64,000 nt of DNA, taken from the NCBI GenBank assembly GCA_002077065.1, contig NAJO01000078.1, positions 1 to 64,000 on the forward strand, written 5' to 3'. Source of the DNA: Cryoendolithus antarcticus (Eukaryota > Ascomycota > Dothideomycetes > Cladosporiales > Cladosporiaceae). Below the pieces are notes generated by a model. It searched no databases, was not told where the DNA came from, and saw only the letters and a program-made list of their open reading frames with translations. Of the stretch, positions 1 to 9,266 are shown one piece after another. Positions within the stretch are counted from its first letter, which is position 1, and every line of letters starts with the position of its first letter. A program made the translations under genes and the position numbers.

Positions 1-208
1 CATGATCGACGGGCCTTGGACTGGACGAGGGCTAGACGGCCTCGCTTTTTGGAGACGAGGCTGTGCTCATGCGGCATCGCCGTGACAAGCAGGACCCAGA
101 CGAGGCGCCGCATCGAAAATGCACCAGTCGAAGCCTCAGCAGTCGAAGCTGCTGGTCGTAACACGCATTGAAGGACTCAGAGCTGACTTTGCCCATCATT
201 TAGATTAG

Positions 209-486
209 TACTTGAGACTCTCACGCCACTGCCGAGCGATCGCAAGTGCTTCCGCATGATCAATGGAGTTCTGGTCGAACGCACAGTGGGCGATGTCTTG
301 CCCACACTACAGTCAAATGCAGACAACATGAGCAAAGTGCTCGAGGAGCTCGCGAAGCAATACAAGACGAAGCAAGACGAGATGGAAAAGTGGAAGGTTA
401 GTGCACTTAGAATGAGTCTGCCCGTGATGCGTTCGTGCTGACGATCTCTACAGAAGAAGAACAAGATACAAGTGGTCCAACAGTAG
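209..486 (+). CDS. PFD2: Prefoldin subunit 2 (GIM4-like), 3' part only
   Basis: This is the C-terminal part of a beta-type prefoldin subunit, a component of the hexameric cytosolic co-chaperone that hands nascent actin and tubulin to the CCT chaperonin. Two exons are visible: 209-396 and 454-486, joined by a 57-nt intron (GTTAGT..CAG). The reading runs ETLTPLPSDRKCFRMINGVL and ends with KKNKIQVVQQ; DRKCFRMINGVLVE and the following coiled-coil helix are diagnostic of PFD2. The first exon appears to start at an AG acceptor at 207-208. The N-terminal helix (about 40-50 residues in relatives) is not recognisable in bases 1-208, so the 5' exon either lies outside the window behind a long intron or is diverged. 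Confidence 0.8.
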
Positions 487-2694
487 TGTTCCAACGACAG
501 GCCGACGCTCCGAGTGCCATTTCTCGCGACCCTCGGACCACTATTCACGCTGCAGCCGAGCGCTTCTTGCCAGCGCAGAATAAGCTGTGGCGCAGAAGCA
601 GTCAATTTGGTGCGACATGATCAAAGAAGAATCACACAAGCGTCGTGAATCCACGCATTCAGCCCAGCACTCTGGCTTTTGCAGCTACGGCGCTCGACTC
701 TAAAACATTACAAAAGAAGCAATGTGCGGTAAGCTGTAAGCTTCGCGATCAGCATGATCCCTCGACACAATGCCGAAGGTGCCCATTTCACCTATGGCGC
801 AAGCCGCGAACGCGGTGGCTCGATGGCGTCCAGGAGTCTGCATGCCGGTGATGCTAGATTGTGCTACTTTGCAGATGAGTAGTGTCGTAGGCAACGTACG
901 TGTCATTGTCGCGGGAGGATATCGCTCGACGAGAAGGTGGCACAAGGTCACCTGATCAGAGTGAGGCGTGCATGTCACGCGCACCCAGCGCTCTCTGCGA
1001 TGACAGCGTGTGGTGTGCAGCAAGGCTGCCCAACATACAGTAGCTGCAGACACTGAGCAGATATCAAACATCAATGGCGTCAGTCCATCTACTTGCAACA
1101 TAAAAGAGCTGCATGTACTCTCATGCACGTCGTATGCAGCTATGCGCTGTCCTGCAGTAAGCTTAGTCCCAAGGCTGCCCAATGTCTGAGGCCGTAGCGT
1201 TGACGCAATATTTGATTGGGCTACTCGAGTGAAACCACAATGCCAGGTACGTCTCATCGTCGACTGGCTGATCGCAACGTCAGGTCTCTAAAGTGGTGAA
1301 AGACTATCGTTACACCAAAGTCATCAAACGTCGGGCGGCGAAGCTGTTGCCGAAGATGTGTCGCCTCATTAATAGTAGGAAGTAGCACACTTGCCAGCGC
1401 ATAGTTGTGAGCCCAAAGGTACCTGGAGTGTGGGATCAATGGCATACATGATTACTTCTGCCGGCGGCGTGGGCTGTCTGCGGTGCGCATGAGCATCTGC
1501 AGGATGGCCTGGAGAAATAGCCGGAGGACCTTCCTCTCCGCCGCGCAGGTCCGACCACTCCAGAACAATGCCGTCACAAGGCATGGATGATGGGTCAAGC
1601 GTGCGATCACGTTCCCTTTCGAATTAAAAGCCAACTAGGGCTCAATCGAGTGTACACTACAGCGTCAGTCTTCTTCGTGATGAACAGTGATGAGGTGTAG
1701 ATAACCAATAGCGAAATGATCTCTCGCAACCAATGAACTGTGCTTGTCGCAGTGTGAAGACGCTGACTGGCGCGCCTGGCACCGTTGCCGCTCGATGATC
1801 CGGGTCCAGGCGCTATTAGGCAGGATCATAAACTGGGTGATTCGCGCCTGACCAGTCGCGGTTCAGCATTCTTCTTCGATTGCATGTTTCGCTGGCGTTT
1901 CATCTAGCCCTGCAATCATCGTACTGCATGCGTCTCTAATTCTTCCGTGGTTCTCCAATTGATCAGTCCAACGGCTGCGGACACATTGGCTACGTCAGGG
2001 CTGAGTGGCATCCCGCGTCGGCATCCGAGTTGTTGTGAGTCGCGAGGCGCGTCGCACGTTCTGCGCAGATTGCGCCCGTGAACGAAGCTGCCGGCATCGA
2101 ACGGACGCCAGCGCATTGGGAGCATTGTTTTGTTGTTGGCTTGGCACGCTACTGCAGCGCCATCGGCTACGCGCATCCACCATTGTTATTGCGGAGCCAT
2201 TGGGGGCGTGTGGGCAACCAAAGTGAAGCCACGATCGCGAGCAGCCATCGTCAGACGTCGCGCAATTTGGTCTAGCTTGCAACAGAGTTACGAGCAAAGC
2301 TGCTGATGCAGCATTAACGAACGCCGACCATTCCTCACCGCTTGATTGGCGTGTCAAAGTCAACAGGCCAGACTGGATTTCGACAAAGAGACTTTCCCCA
2401 GAACAGCCACACCGCTACTACAGAATCCTGAACATCGCCTGCAACTGCCCAGTCCCGTCATAGCGGTCGCAAGTACAGAGCTGCCGGCACTGATCTAGCT
2501 TCATCCGCTGCCGAGTCGCAGGTCACACAGCATACTACCTCGACGCACTGCTGCAGGTGGGACAGGGTATCTGCTTCGGGCCGTCCGCAAAGACGGTCAG
2601 ACTACTCTTGGAGTGACGTGTCGAACGCCAGCGAATCGATTTGCCAGCTCAGCACTGACGCCAGGCCTCGAGCCTGCAGCCGGCCGGATACAAT
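487..2694. other. Gene-free stretch between PFD2 and HAP3
   Basis: About 2.2 kb with no supported gene. The open frames here (for example 700-1257 minus and 1995-2363 minus) have no recognisable motifs, are rich in Arg/Cys/His as random GC-rich frames are, and overlap one another on both strands. The last few hundred bases presumably carry the HAP3 promoter. A 12-base word (aaggctgcccaa) occurs near 1022 and again near 1171, which is not enough to call a repeat family. Confidence 0.5.
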
Positions 2695-3882
2695 ATGTCA
2701 CAGAGCCCGCCGCGCGACGATGAGGAAGTGGAACAACCGCTCCCGTCAGGTGACGAGGATGCCCCCCAGCAACAGACCGAAGGCGAGCCCGACATGAGTC
2801 TTGCCGAGCACGACCTGGGTTACGACTTCGAGGTCAAAGAACAGGACCGATGGCTACCCATAGCAAATGGTGCGTAACCCTCCCTCATCTCACACATACA
2901 CCCCTTCAAGTCACTGCCCTTCCCCATCCATCGACATCACATGACCTTCAACCACCTTGCATACCAGACGGGCGAATTGACTGGCTCTCCCCGTCGCACC
3001 TTCCCTGTCCTGGTCCCAAGTCGCCGGGAGCTGTCCTACGTTCAAGCCTTTGACACCTGCGACCGGCCGCTGCGGTGCCCAATGCACCAAAGTCCGCGTC
3101 AAAAGATACAAAGCGCGTCAGCTCCTGCCGCGCCGTCGAATCAGAGGCTCGTCAGCCAGCCCAGCTGCTGCAGCCTCTTGTTTCGCGCAGCCGAGCGGAC
3201 GAATAGCGATGCCTTCTTCTTCTTCCCCGCAGGCATCTCCTCCGTCACCGCGGCGCGGGTCCTCGACACCCAGCGCGAAGGCCAGATATCTTGCACGCAA
3301 AGCGATATTGGGAAGTGACGCTGACATTCAGAATTTTGCTCCAGTCGCCAGAATCATGAAGACTGCTTTGCCAGAAAATGCGAAGATCGCCAAGGAGGCG
3401 AAGGAGTGTATGCAGGAGTGTGTGTCGGAATTCATATCCTTCATCACTAGCGAAGGTACGTACCTGCATGTCCTCTGCAGTGTCACGTTTGAAATCACTC
3501 ACACGGTGCACAGCATCCGAGAAATGCCAACAAGAGAAACGCAAGACTGTCAACGGTGAGGACATTCTTTTCGCAATGACATCGTTGGGATTCGAGAATT
3601 ACGGCGAGGCACTGAAGATCTACTTGTCTCGGTATCGAGAGGTATGTGACTGCGATACCTACTACATGTTACCGTCAGAGCTGACGTCCTGCACAGAATC
3701 TGATCGCTAGAGGCGACCAAAGACCTGCACAAAGTGGCAGCAACGCCAACGAGAACGCAGCCGTAGTCACAGCAGGCTACGATGTCAACAACCACGTCGG
3801 CATGGGTACTATGGATCCCGCAGCAGACGGCGCACAGGACTTTGCTGCCTACGCAGTAGCGCACCACCAACCGGAGTATTAG
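2695..3882 (+). CDS. HAP3: CCAAT-binding factor subunit HAP3 / NF-YB (HapC-like)
   Basis: This is the histone-fold subunit of the heterotrimeric CCAAT-binding complex, which pairs with HAP5/NF-YC and recruits HAP2/NF-YA. Four exons: 2695-2869, 3345-3455, 3514-3641, 3697-3882, giving 199 residues. Residues 1-50 are acidic and disordered. The fold then starts at [14 protein letters not shown] and continues through [27 protein letters not shown] and [19 protein letters not shown], all hallmark HAP3 blocks. The tail (61 residues) is Asn/Ala-rich and ends HHQPEY. Intron 1 is 475 nt, far longer than the 58- and 55-nt introns that follow; it splits the invariant IAN-VAR junction, so the two coding ends are secure. 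In fungi this complex governs respiration, iron and redox responses. Confidence 0.95.
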
Positions 3883-4553
3883 GAGTGCTGTACCCTGCCA
3901 CGAGATGGCCTGCACGGATGGGATTGCCCGGGCGGACTCCAAGTCTGGCAGCGAGCGGATTCTGTGACGTTTTCGCCACAGATGCTTCAAATTCTGCAAG
4001 TCTGTGAGCCGCAGACGGCCCCCAAGAAACAGCCTTCCATCCGGGCTCTCCATCGTCGCAGAGATCCATCTCGACAGGTGAAGAATTCGAAAATCAAGAA
4101 GTGGCGGCTATCTGTCATGCAGGCAGAGGCAGATGGAGTGGTCGTAGCATCAAGTGTTACCGAAATGCCATCTTCCTCGAGGGACATTTCTCTCCCCATC
4201 TGGAGGTCCCAGCATTACACTTGCTAGGACAGTCAATACGAGGCATTGCGAGCAAGGCGCTGGCATTCGTCATCGATTGCAAAAATTGGCTTTCCTGGAG
4301 TCTGGCTCTGTACAGTGGTCCCTGCTATGGGACCGGCGCGAGTGGGTCTGGGTTTATTGAAAAGGGTTTACAGGGCAAGATCTGTCGCTGCGATGGGTCG
4401 CGTGCTTGCTGTATGATAGATGCTGTACTCAGTAATACTCGCTGCGCCTCAGGAAGTGGAGCAAGCCTTGGTCGTATATGCCAGGTGCAGACTCAATCGT
4501 AACGCTTGGAGGAGATTCAAGTTGTATGCTTTTGGTACATCTATGCTCCTGCA
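3883..4553. other. Convergent intergenic region HAP3 / OST2
   Basis: 3' ends of HAP3 (plus) and OST2 (minus) face each other across about 670 bp. Short open frames exist on both strands (for example 4101-4502 plus) but none has a recognisable domain or splice pattern. I see no RNA gene or repeat here. Confidence 0.5.
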
Positions 4554-5203
4554 CTAGTTTATGAAGTTCACGCAGAAGAAGTGCAGTATCAGACTGCCGA
4601 ACACGTAGTCCGCGAACGCTCTGAAAACACATGTTAGCTGCTCGCTCCTGCTATTCCCACCGACTCAGTCTCGGGTTCGACATACCGTTCATGTGACAAC
4701 CCCTCGAAGTCTGACTTGTTTTCCGGGTTCGTCTGTATCCTTAAACTTGCCGTCAAGACGAACTGTCCCACCGTGGCAGAGAAACCTGCCAGGAAGGCAT
4801 TGAAAGGCTACGAATCCCAGATCGTCAGAACTTTTGCTCTACTCCTCTGCTGCTCCAACCTCGCCCGGTCAGGACTACTCACAAAGTTTCCAGCAATCAC
4901 ACAGTACACGAACTGCAGCACCCCCACCGTCACCAAGAACAGTAAGAACGCGTCTAGCAACTTCGTCCTCTGCGGTGTGCGATCCACATAGTTGTTCCAG
5001 ACTCCTATGGCGATTTGTTGGGCATCTGAGGTATTCTTGATCGAGGACGTCGATGTGGAGGTAGATGTGACAGAAGGTGTGGGCTTGTTCTGGGCTCTTG
5101 TGGGCTGACCTGCGGCGGAAGAGACGGCTTGGTTTGGTTTGGCGGTGTTGGCTGGGATGGAGGAAGCGGGAGGGAGCGTGGAGGCGGGCTTCTTGGGCGC
5201 CAT
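4554..5203 (-). CDS. OST2: Oligosaccharyltransferase subunit OST2 / DAD1
   Basis: OST2 (DAD1 in animals) is a small integral ER-membrane subunit of oligosaccharyltransferase, which transfers the Glc3Man9GlcNAc2 glycan to nascent proteins. Three exons on the minus strand: 5203-4883, 4807-4686, 4620-4554; 169 residues. After a Pro/Ser/Thr-rich N-terminal tail of about 65 residues, the conserved core runs from the [13 protein letters not shown] motif through [36 protein letters not shown] and the terminal [12 protein letters not shown]. These cover the three membrane helices of the family. The N-terminal tail is longer than in animals. It shares a 233-bp divergent promoter with the SmG gene. Confidence 0.95.
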
Positions 5204-5436
5204 GTTATAGAACGGGGATGGGGGTGCTGATAAGGGCTGGTGCTTTCGTATGAATTGAGTATTGAGAGACCAATGGCTGTCTCATGTCAATGCAAGTGAA
5301 GCTCCAGGTGTCTGCAACCTGAGGCGCTAAGGCAAACAATAAATCACATGCTTCGAACTTCAAGTACTCTTGTGATGGCTTGACATAAGGGCAAACTTGT
5401 CGCACACGCTCTCGCGACCCCAAAAGTACAGCTAAC
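5204..5436. promoter_or_regulatory. Bidirectional promoter between OST2 and SmG
   Basis: A 233-bp interval separates the two divergent start codons. It holds a CCAAT pentamer at 5270-5274 (accaatgg). That this box is used is inference; the sequence shows only the spacing and the motif. Confidence 0.4.
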
Positions 5437-5809
5437 ATGCCTCAAGCACAGCCGGAGCTGAAAAAGGTATGAGACTTCCCATCGTTATGCGCGAAAACGT
5501 CTGCTGACCACAATCCTTCCACAGTATCTCGACAAAAGAGTCGAAGTCCAACTAAATGGCTCGAGAAAGGTGATGGGCACATTGCGCGGCTACGATGTAC
5601 GTTCCCCCTTCTTCCGCCGCTTTGCGTCCGGTTCTTGCTGACGGTCAGCGCAGGTCTTCCTCAACATTGTGCTCGACGAAGCAACAGAGAGCAAACCAAA
5701 CGGCGAGAAAGCTAGGATCGGCATGTGTGTGATACGAGGGAACTCCGTGGTAATGCTGGAGGCACTAGATCGGATCCCAGATGGAGGTGGTGGAGGGCAT
5801 AGGGGATAG
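5437..5809 (+). CDS. SMX2: Small nuclear ribonucleoprotein G (SmG)
   Basis: SmG is one of seven Sm proteins that form the heptameric ring on U1, U2, U4 and U5 snRNAs. Three exons: 5437-5466, 5525-5596, 5654-5809; 85 residues. The start MPQAQPELKK, the Sm1 block (DKRVEVQLNGSRKVMGTLRGYD then VFLNIVLDEA) and the Sm2 block VIRGNSVVMLEALDRI match the SmG paralogue rather than other Sm/LSm proteins. The tail is short and Gly-rich (DGGGGGHRG). Introns are 58 and 57 nt; the second falls right after the conserved RGYD. Confidence 0.93.
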
Positions 5810-6586
5810 ATGGTGATATGATCTGCGACGGGATGGAGGAAGAAATCTGGAGTTTGGCGCAAGGCGTGACGATCAGCTGGAACACAGTCGCAACTCAGCA
5901 ATGAATTACGGATGCGATGGGTCCGCAACGACAGAATGTGGTTGCCGATCGGGACGATAGCGCGCGTCGCTGCCGAATTATCATGCATGTCATGAGAAGG
6001 ACTCGATCCGACTACAGGGCCGGGGATGTGAAGGAAGGAAGGAAGGAAGGGCGTGATGGAAGAAATCTGACTTGAAGCGTTCGAAACAACAAGACGATGG
6101 GACTACACGGTAGTGATCAAGTCTCTGCTTCAGCTACGCTTCCTATCAGGTACGGTCACGCTGCAGATTACACTACTTCGAATTGTCTCACGCTTTCTTT
6201 TCACGCCTCTCAGGCCTTCTTTCCGTCTCATCTTCTCCAGCAGCCCTAGAATGCTGTGAATTCTGGCATTCCCGCTATGCAGCAGAGAAGCTGCTACTCC
6301 AGCGTCGACTGATCGGGAGATGGCCAATCGTCAAATGTGTTCGCCCTCTTCACGACGCAGCATCAGATACCATCGGGCACTGGGCCGGGCGCTTTGCCAC
6401 TCGAAGCCCGTCGCACTCTCATGCGAAAGGATCTCGTTCCCATTCCGAGATCTGGTCTGTGCAGCGCACGTTCGACAGCCCATCATCTGCGCCTTGCCGT
6501 TGTGCCGGTAGCTTAAGATAGGTCTCCACAACGTGGCACCTTTCGCCTTCTATCAGGCTTTGCAGTCGAATCCGTGAAGTACATGC
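5810..6586. other. Convergent intergenic region SmG / RCL1
   Basis: About 780 bp between the 3' ends of SmG and RCL1. The only structure I see is a (GGAA)n microsatellite of 20 bases at 6031-6050. Overlapping open frames (for example 5590-5988 minus) show no family signature. Confidence 0.5.
6031..6050. repeat. GGAA microsatellite
   Basis: Five tandem aagg/ggaa units in the 3' flank of SmG. Confidence 0.8.
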
Positions 6587-7795
6587 TCAGGCAATCTTCC
6601 TGCCAACATTACCCACGCCCTTGCCCACAATGCTGACAACGACCTCATTTTCTGCATCGCCTTCTCTCAAACCCCAACCGCTCATGCCAAAGGTTCGTAG
6701 ATCTCGCGCAACTTGCACGACCTGCTCAGAGCCTAGCACATCTTTGCCAAGCGATATCCTGCTGACATCCTCACTGCCCATAGCCATTAAAGTTAGCATG
6801 GTGGGCGCCGCGATCGTACTCGCACAGCCTCCTTGCTCGATCGACTCCAGTAGTTGTAAAGCGCATTGTCTGCCCAGATCCTCGGGCGTGACACCACCTG
6901 CAGGGGGACTTGCAATGTCGGCCGAGTACAGCACGTTCGTGTTCGACTCCGCCACAAGACTAAGCCCAAAACCGAGCCCTGTCTTCTTCTTCGCTGCAGG
7001 GTTGCTCTTCTCTGGTGCCGCGACGAGCGGCGCACCACTGACATCCGAGTAGATGTACGTGTCAGGTACGAACTCATTCAACACTCCTCTCGCTGCCTCA
7101 ATCAGCCTCGCGTTGTTCGCTCCTGCGACTCCGGTCGAATATGCAACGCCGCGAACTCGCTTAACGGTACCCGCACTCATCAAGTGGACGGTCTTCGGTA
7201 ATCTCACCTGATGCCCGAACACCAGCTGTACCTCTCCACCGCCTCCCTTCCCGTTTCGTCCAGTATTCGATCGCCTCAGGATCCTGACCTCAAGACCGTT
7301 TTCAATCCCGAAATTCTTGAGCACCGGCAGTATGGCGGATCTCACAGTATCCACACTTACATCGCCTGCCTCCGTCGCACTCGTGATGACGCCCGGTCCA
7401 GTGAGAATTACGTTCACCGCTGTCTTGGCAAAAGGTGCAAGTATGCATAGTGGTATGAGGAAGTACGCCACGCCCCTTGAGCATTCTGCAGGCAATTCAT
7501 GACGGATCACCCCGCCCGCTGCGCCATATCCTGCTGCTGAGCCTGTGATGAGGCCAGGCTTATAGGCTACCGTTGTGCCAGTGTAGGAAAACTCAATCTG
7601 GGAGCCGTTTGTGATGGCGTCGAGGAGACGTAGGAAAGACACTTCATGGGGTGAAAGGCCGGGTGCTGTGTGGGAAGAGGCCCGAATCTGCGAGATACGA
7701 ATCGGCCGGCCGGTGAGGGTGGCGAGGATGAGACGCTGGACAAGATGTTTTGAGCCCGTGAATTTCAGGGGCGGCGGTCCAGTCGACATAGCCAT
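6587..7795 (-). CDS. RCL1: RNA 3'-terminal phosphate cyclase-like protein RCL1
   Basis: RCL1 is a nucleolar factor of the small-subunit processome; it binds the GTPase BMS1 and is needed for early pre-rRNA cleavages. It resembles RNA 3'-phosphate cyclase but family members of the RCL1 branch are not active cyclases. Single exon, 402 residues when started at the ATG at 7795 (an in-frame TTG lies at 7804). Landmarks are LKFTGSKHLVQRLILATLTGRP at the N-terminus, GLSPHEVSFLRLLDAITNGS, TGPGVITSATEAGDVSVDT, GVAYSTGVAGANNARL, YIYSDVSGA, and the C-terminal LTLMAMGSEDVSRISLGK. Length is close to the usual 350-410 residues. Together with UTP23 at 32 kb it is one of two processome genes in the window, probably by chance. 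Confidence 0.95.
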   Translation of the reverse strand: MAMSTGPPPLKFTGSKHLVQRLILATLTGRPIRISQIRASSHTAPGLSPHEVSFLRLLDAITNGSQIEFSYTGTTVAYKPGLITGSAAGYGAAGGVIRHELPAECSRGVAYFLIPLCILAPFAKTAVNVILTGPGVITSATEAGDVSVDTVRSAILPVLKNFGIENGLEVRILRRSNTGRNGKGGGGEVQLVFGHQVRLPKTVHLMSAGTVKRVRGVAYSTGVAGANNARLIEAARGVLNEFVPDTYIYSDVSGAPLVAAPEKSNPAAKKKTGLGFGLSLVAESNTNVLYSADIASPPAGGVTPEDLGRQCALQLLESIEQGGCASTIAAPTMLTLMAMGSEDVSRISLGKDVLGSEQVVQVARDLRTFGMSGWGLREGDAENEVVVSIVGKGVGNVGRKIA

Positions 7796-8341
7796 GTTCG
7801 TCAAGTCATATCACGTTGAAGATCCAAAAAAATATAGATGACATAGCCGATCGGCTGTGATTTAGGCTTTTGAGTTATCCGGCAGCGGCAGTGGCAGAAC
7901 TCTATTAATCTGCCGCGCGCTAGGGGCAGAGCAAAAACATGCCTGCGCGGCTTGTATCTGCTTCGGTAACATCGCCCGGATCACCTGCCATCAAGCCGAT
8001 TGCACGTGGCCGGCAAGGGTGAAATGCAGGTGCGGCGGACAGTATTCGTTAGTTGGCCTAGGGTCTGGACTCGTATTTCGACTTCACGTCTTCCATATGC
8101 ACAAATCGCGAGCTTGCAAGAAACTAGGAGGTAGGCAAAGTGCTTCGATCATTCTTGAGCTAGCTTTTGAACTTCTCATCTACATGAGGTAGCACGACCT
8201 CACAGTTACCGCGACAGTCGGGTATTTCGAGTCAATGCAATCTGAATATCACCTCCGCAACGAGTCCTCCTTCCTGCGCCGTTGCACTAGGAGATCTGAA
8301 GCAAGAGAGGTGCGTGGGCTGCACGAGGGGCAAGCCATGAA
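7796..8341. other. Intergenic region upstream of RCL1, downstream of the RRM protein gene
   Basis: About 545 bp. It contains the RCL1 promoter and the 3' flank of the glycine-rich RRM gene (both on the minus strand). I see no further gene. Confidence 0.5.
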
Positions 8342-9266
8342 TTACCACCCACCACCTCCGCCACCCTGCTGCTGCTGCTGGCCGCCCTGGTAGCCGCCGG
8401 AGCCACCGTCTTGCTGACCACCGTAGCCGCCTTGACCTGCACGTTGTTAGCAAAATCGATCAGCTGCGATTTTTCAGTGGAACTTACCACCACCGCCTCC
8501 TCCCTGGTAGCCGCCTCCTCCGCCACCGCCACGCCAGTTGTTGCCGCCACCACCGCCGCTGTAGCCTGGACGATTGTGTTAGTTGCGATGAGTGCTGTGC
8601 GGTGATACGCCGTGCATACCTCCTCCACCACCACCCTGGTATCCGCCACCACCGCCACCCTGGTAGCCGCCTCCTCCCTGATAGCCACCCTGCTGGTATC
8701 CGCCGCCGCCTCCCTGGTAGCCACCACGTCCACCGCCACCACTGTAGCCGCCGCCTTCTGTTCAGTCAGCTTGTGTACTCTCAAAGACGCTCTTGTGTAG
8801 TCATACCACGTCCGCCGCCGAATCCGCCTCCACCACCTCCTCCGCCACCACCACGCTCGGATGCCTTGTCAACGCGGATGGTGCGGCCATCGAATCTGTG
8901 CGCAAAGTCAGATTGTGCAGGGTTTCTCGGTCGCAATATACGCACTCGACGTTGTTCATTTGCGATACCGCATTATCAGCCTCCGAGTCCTGCGCAAAAC
9001 GCACAAAGCCGAAGCCACGGCTGCGACCGGTATCGCGATCCTTAACGACAATCTAGCAGGTATCAGTAATCGGTGCGTCACGGCTGTGCGACGAGAGCAA
9101 TGCTCACAGCTTCCTGAACCTCACCAAACTCCTCGAACTTCGCGCGCAAAGTCTGGTCGTCGGTATGCCATGCAAGGCCACTGGCGTGTCACTGTCAGTC
9201 TCGCACAATACGGCGCCGCGCCATCTGTAAGAGTGAGCCGTCGCACCCGATGAATAGCTTCGACAT
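8342..9266 (-). CDS. Glycine-rich RNA-binding protein (single RRM plus GGYQ repeats)
   Basis: A CIRBP/GRP7-type protein: one N-terminal RRM followed by a Gly-rich tail. Seven exons on the minus strand: 9266-9247, 9180-9108, 9052-8946, 8895-8807, 8757-8620, 8565-8488, 8436-8342; 199 residues. The RRM (about residues 1-80) begins [15 protein letters not shown] (RNP2 = LFIGGL), has RGFGFVRF as RNP1, and ends [12 protein letters not shown]. The tail repeats GGYQGGGGG and RGG-like units and ends [12 protein letters not shown]. Such proteins bind RNA, act as chaperones of RNA structure and often respond to cold or stress; that role is inferred from the family. Introns are 49-66 nt. Exons 5 and 6 (138 and 78 nt) are phase-1 symmetric, so either could be skipped without a frameshift. 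Because of the introns the gene is invisible as a single long frame. Confidence 0.9.

Noticed and set aside
1021..1182. Word aaggctgcccaa repeated about 150 bp apart
   Set aside because: Twelve bases is too short to distinguish from chance in 64 kb without a computed background.
4670..4685. gggttcga, resembling a tRNA T-loop
   Set aside because: It lies in an OST2 intron and has no matching acceptor or anticodon arms. The few other gttcga words I checked also lack a cloverleaf.
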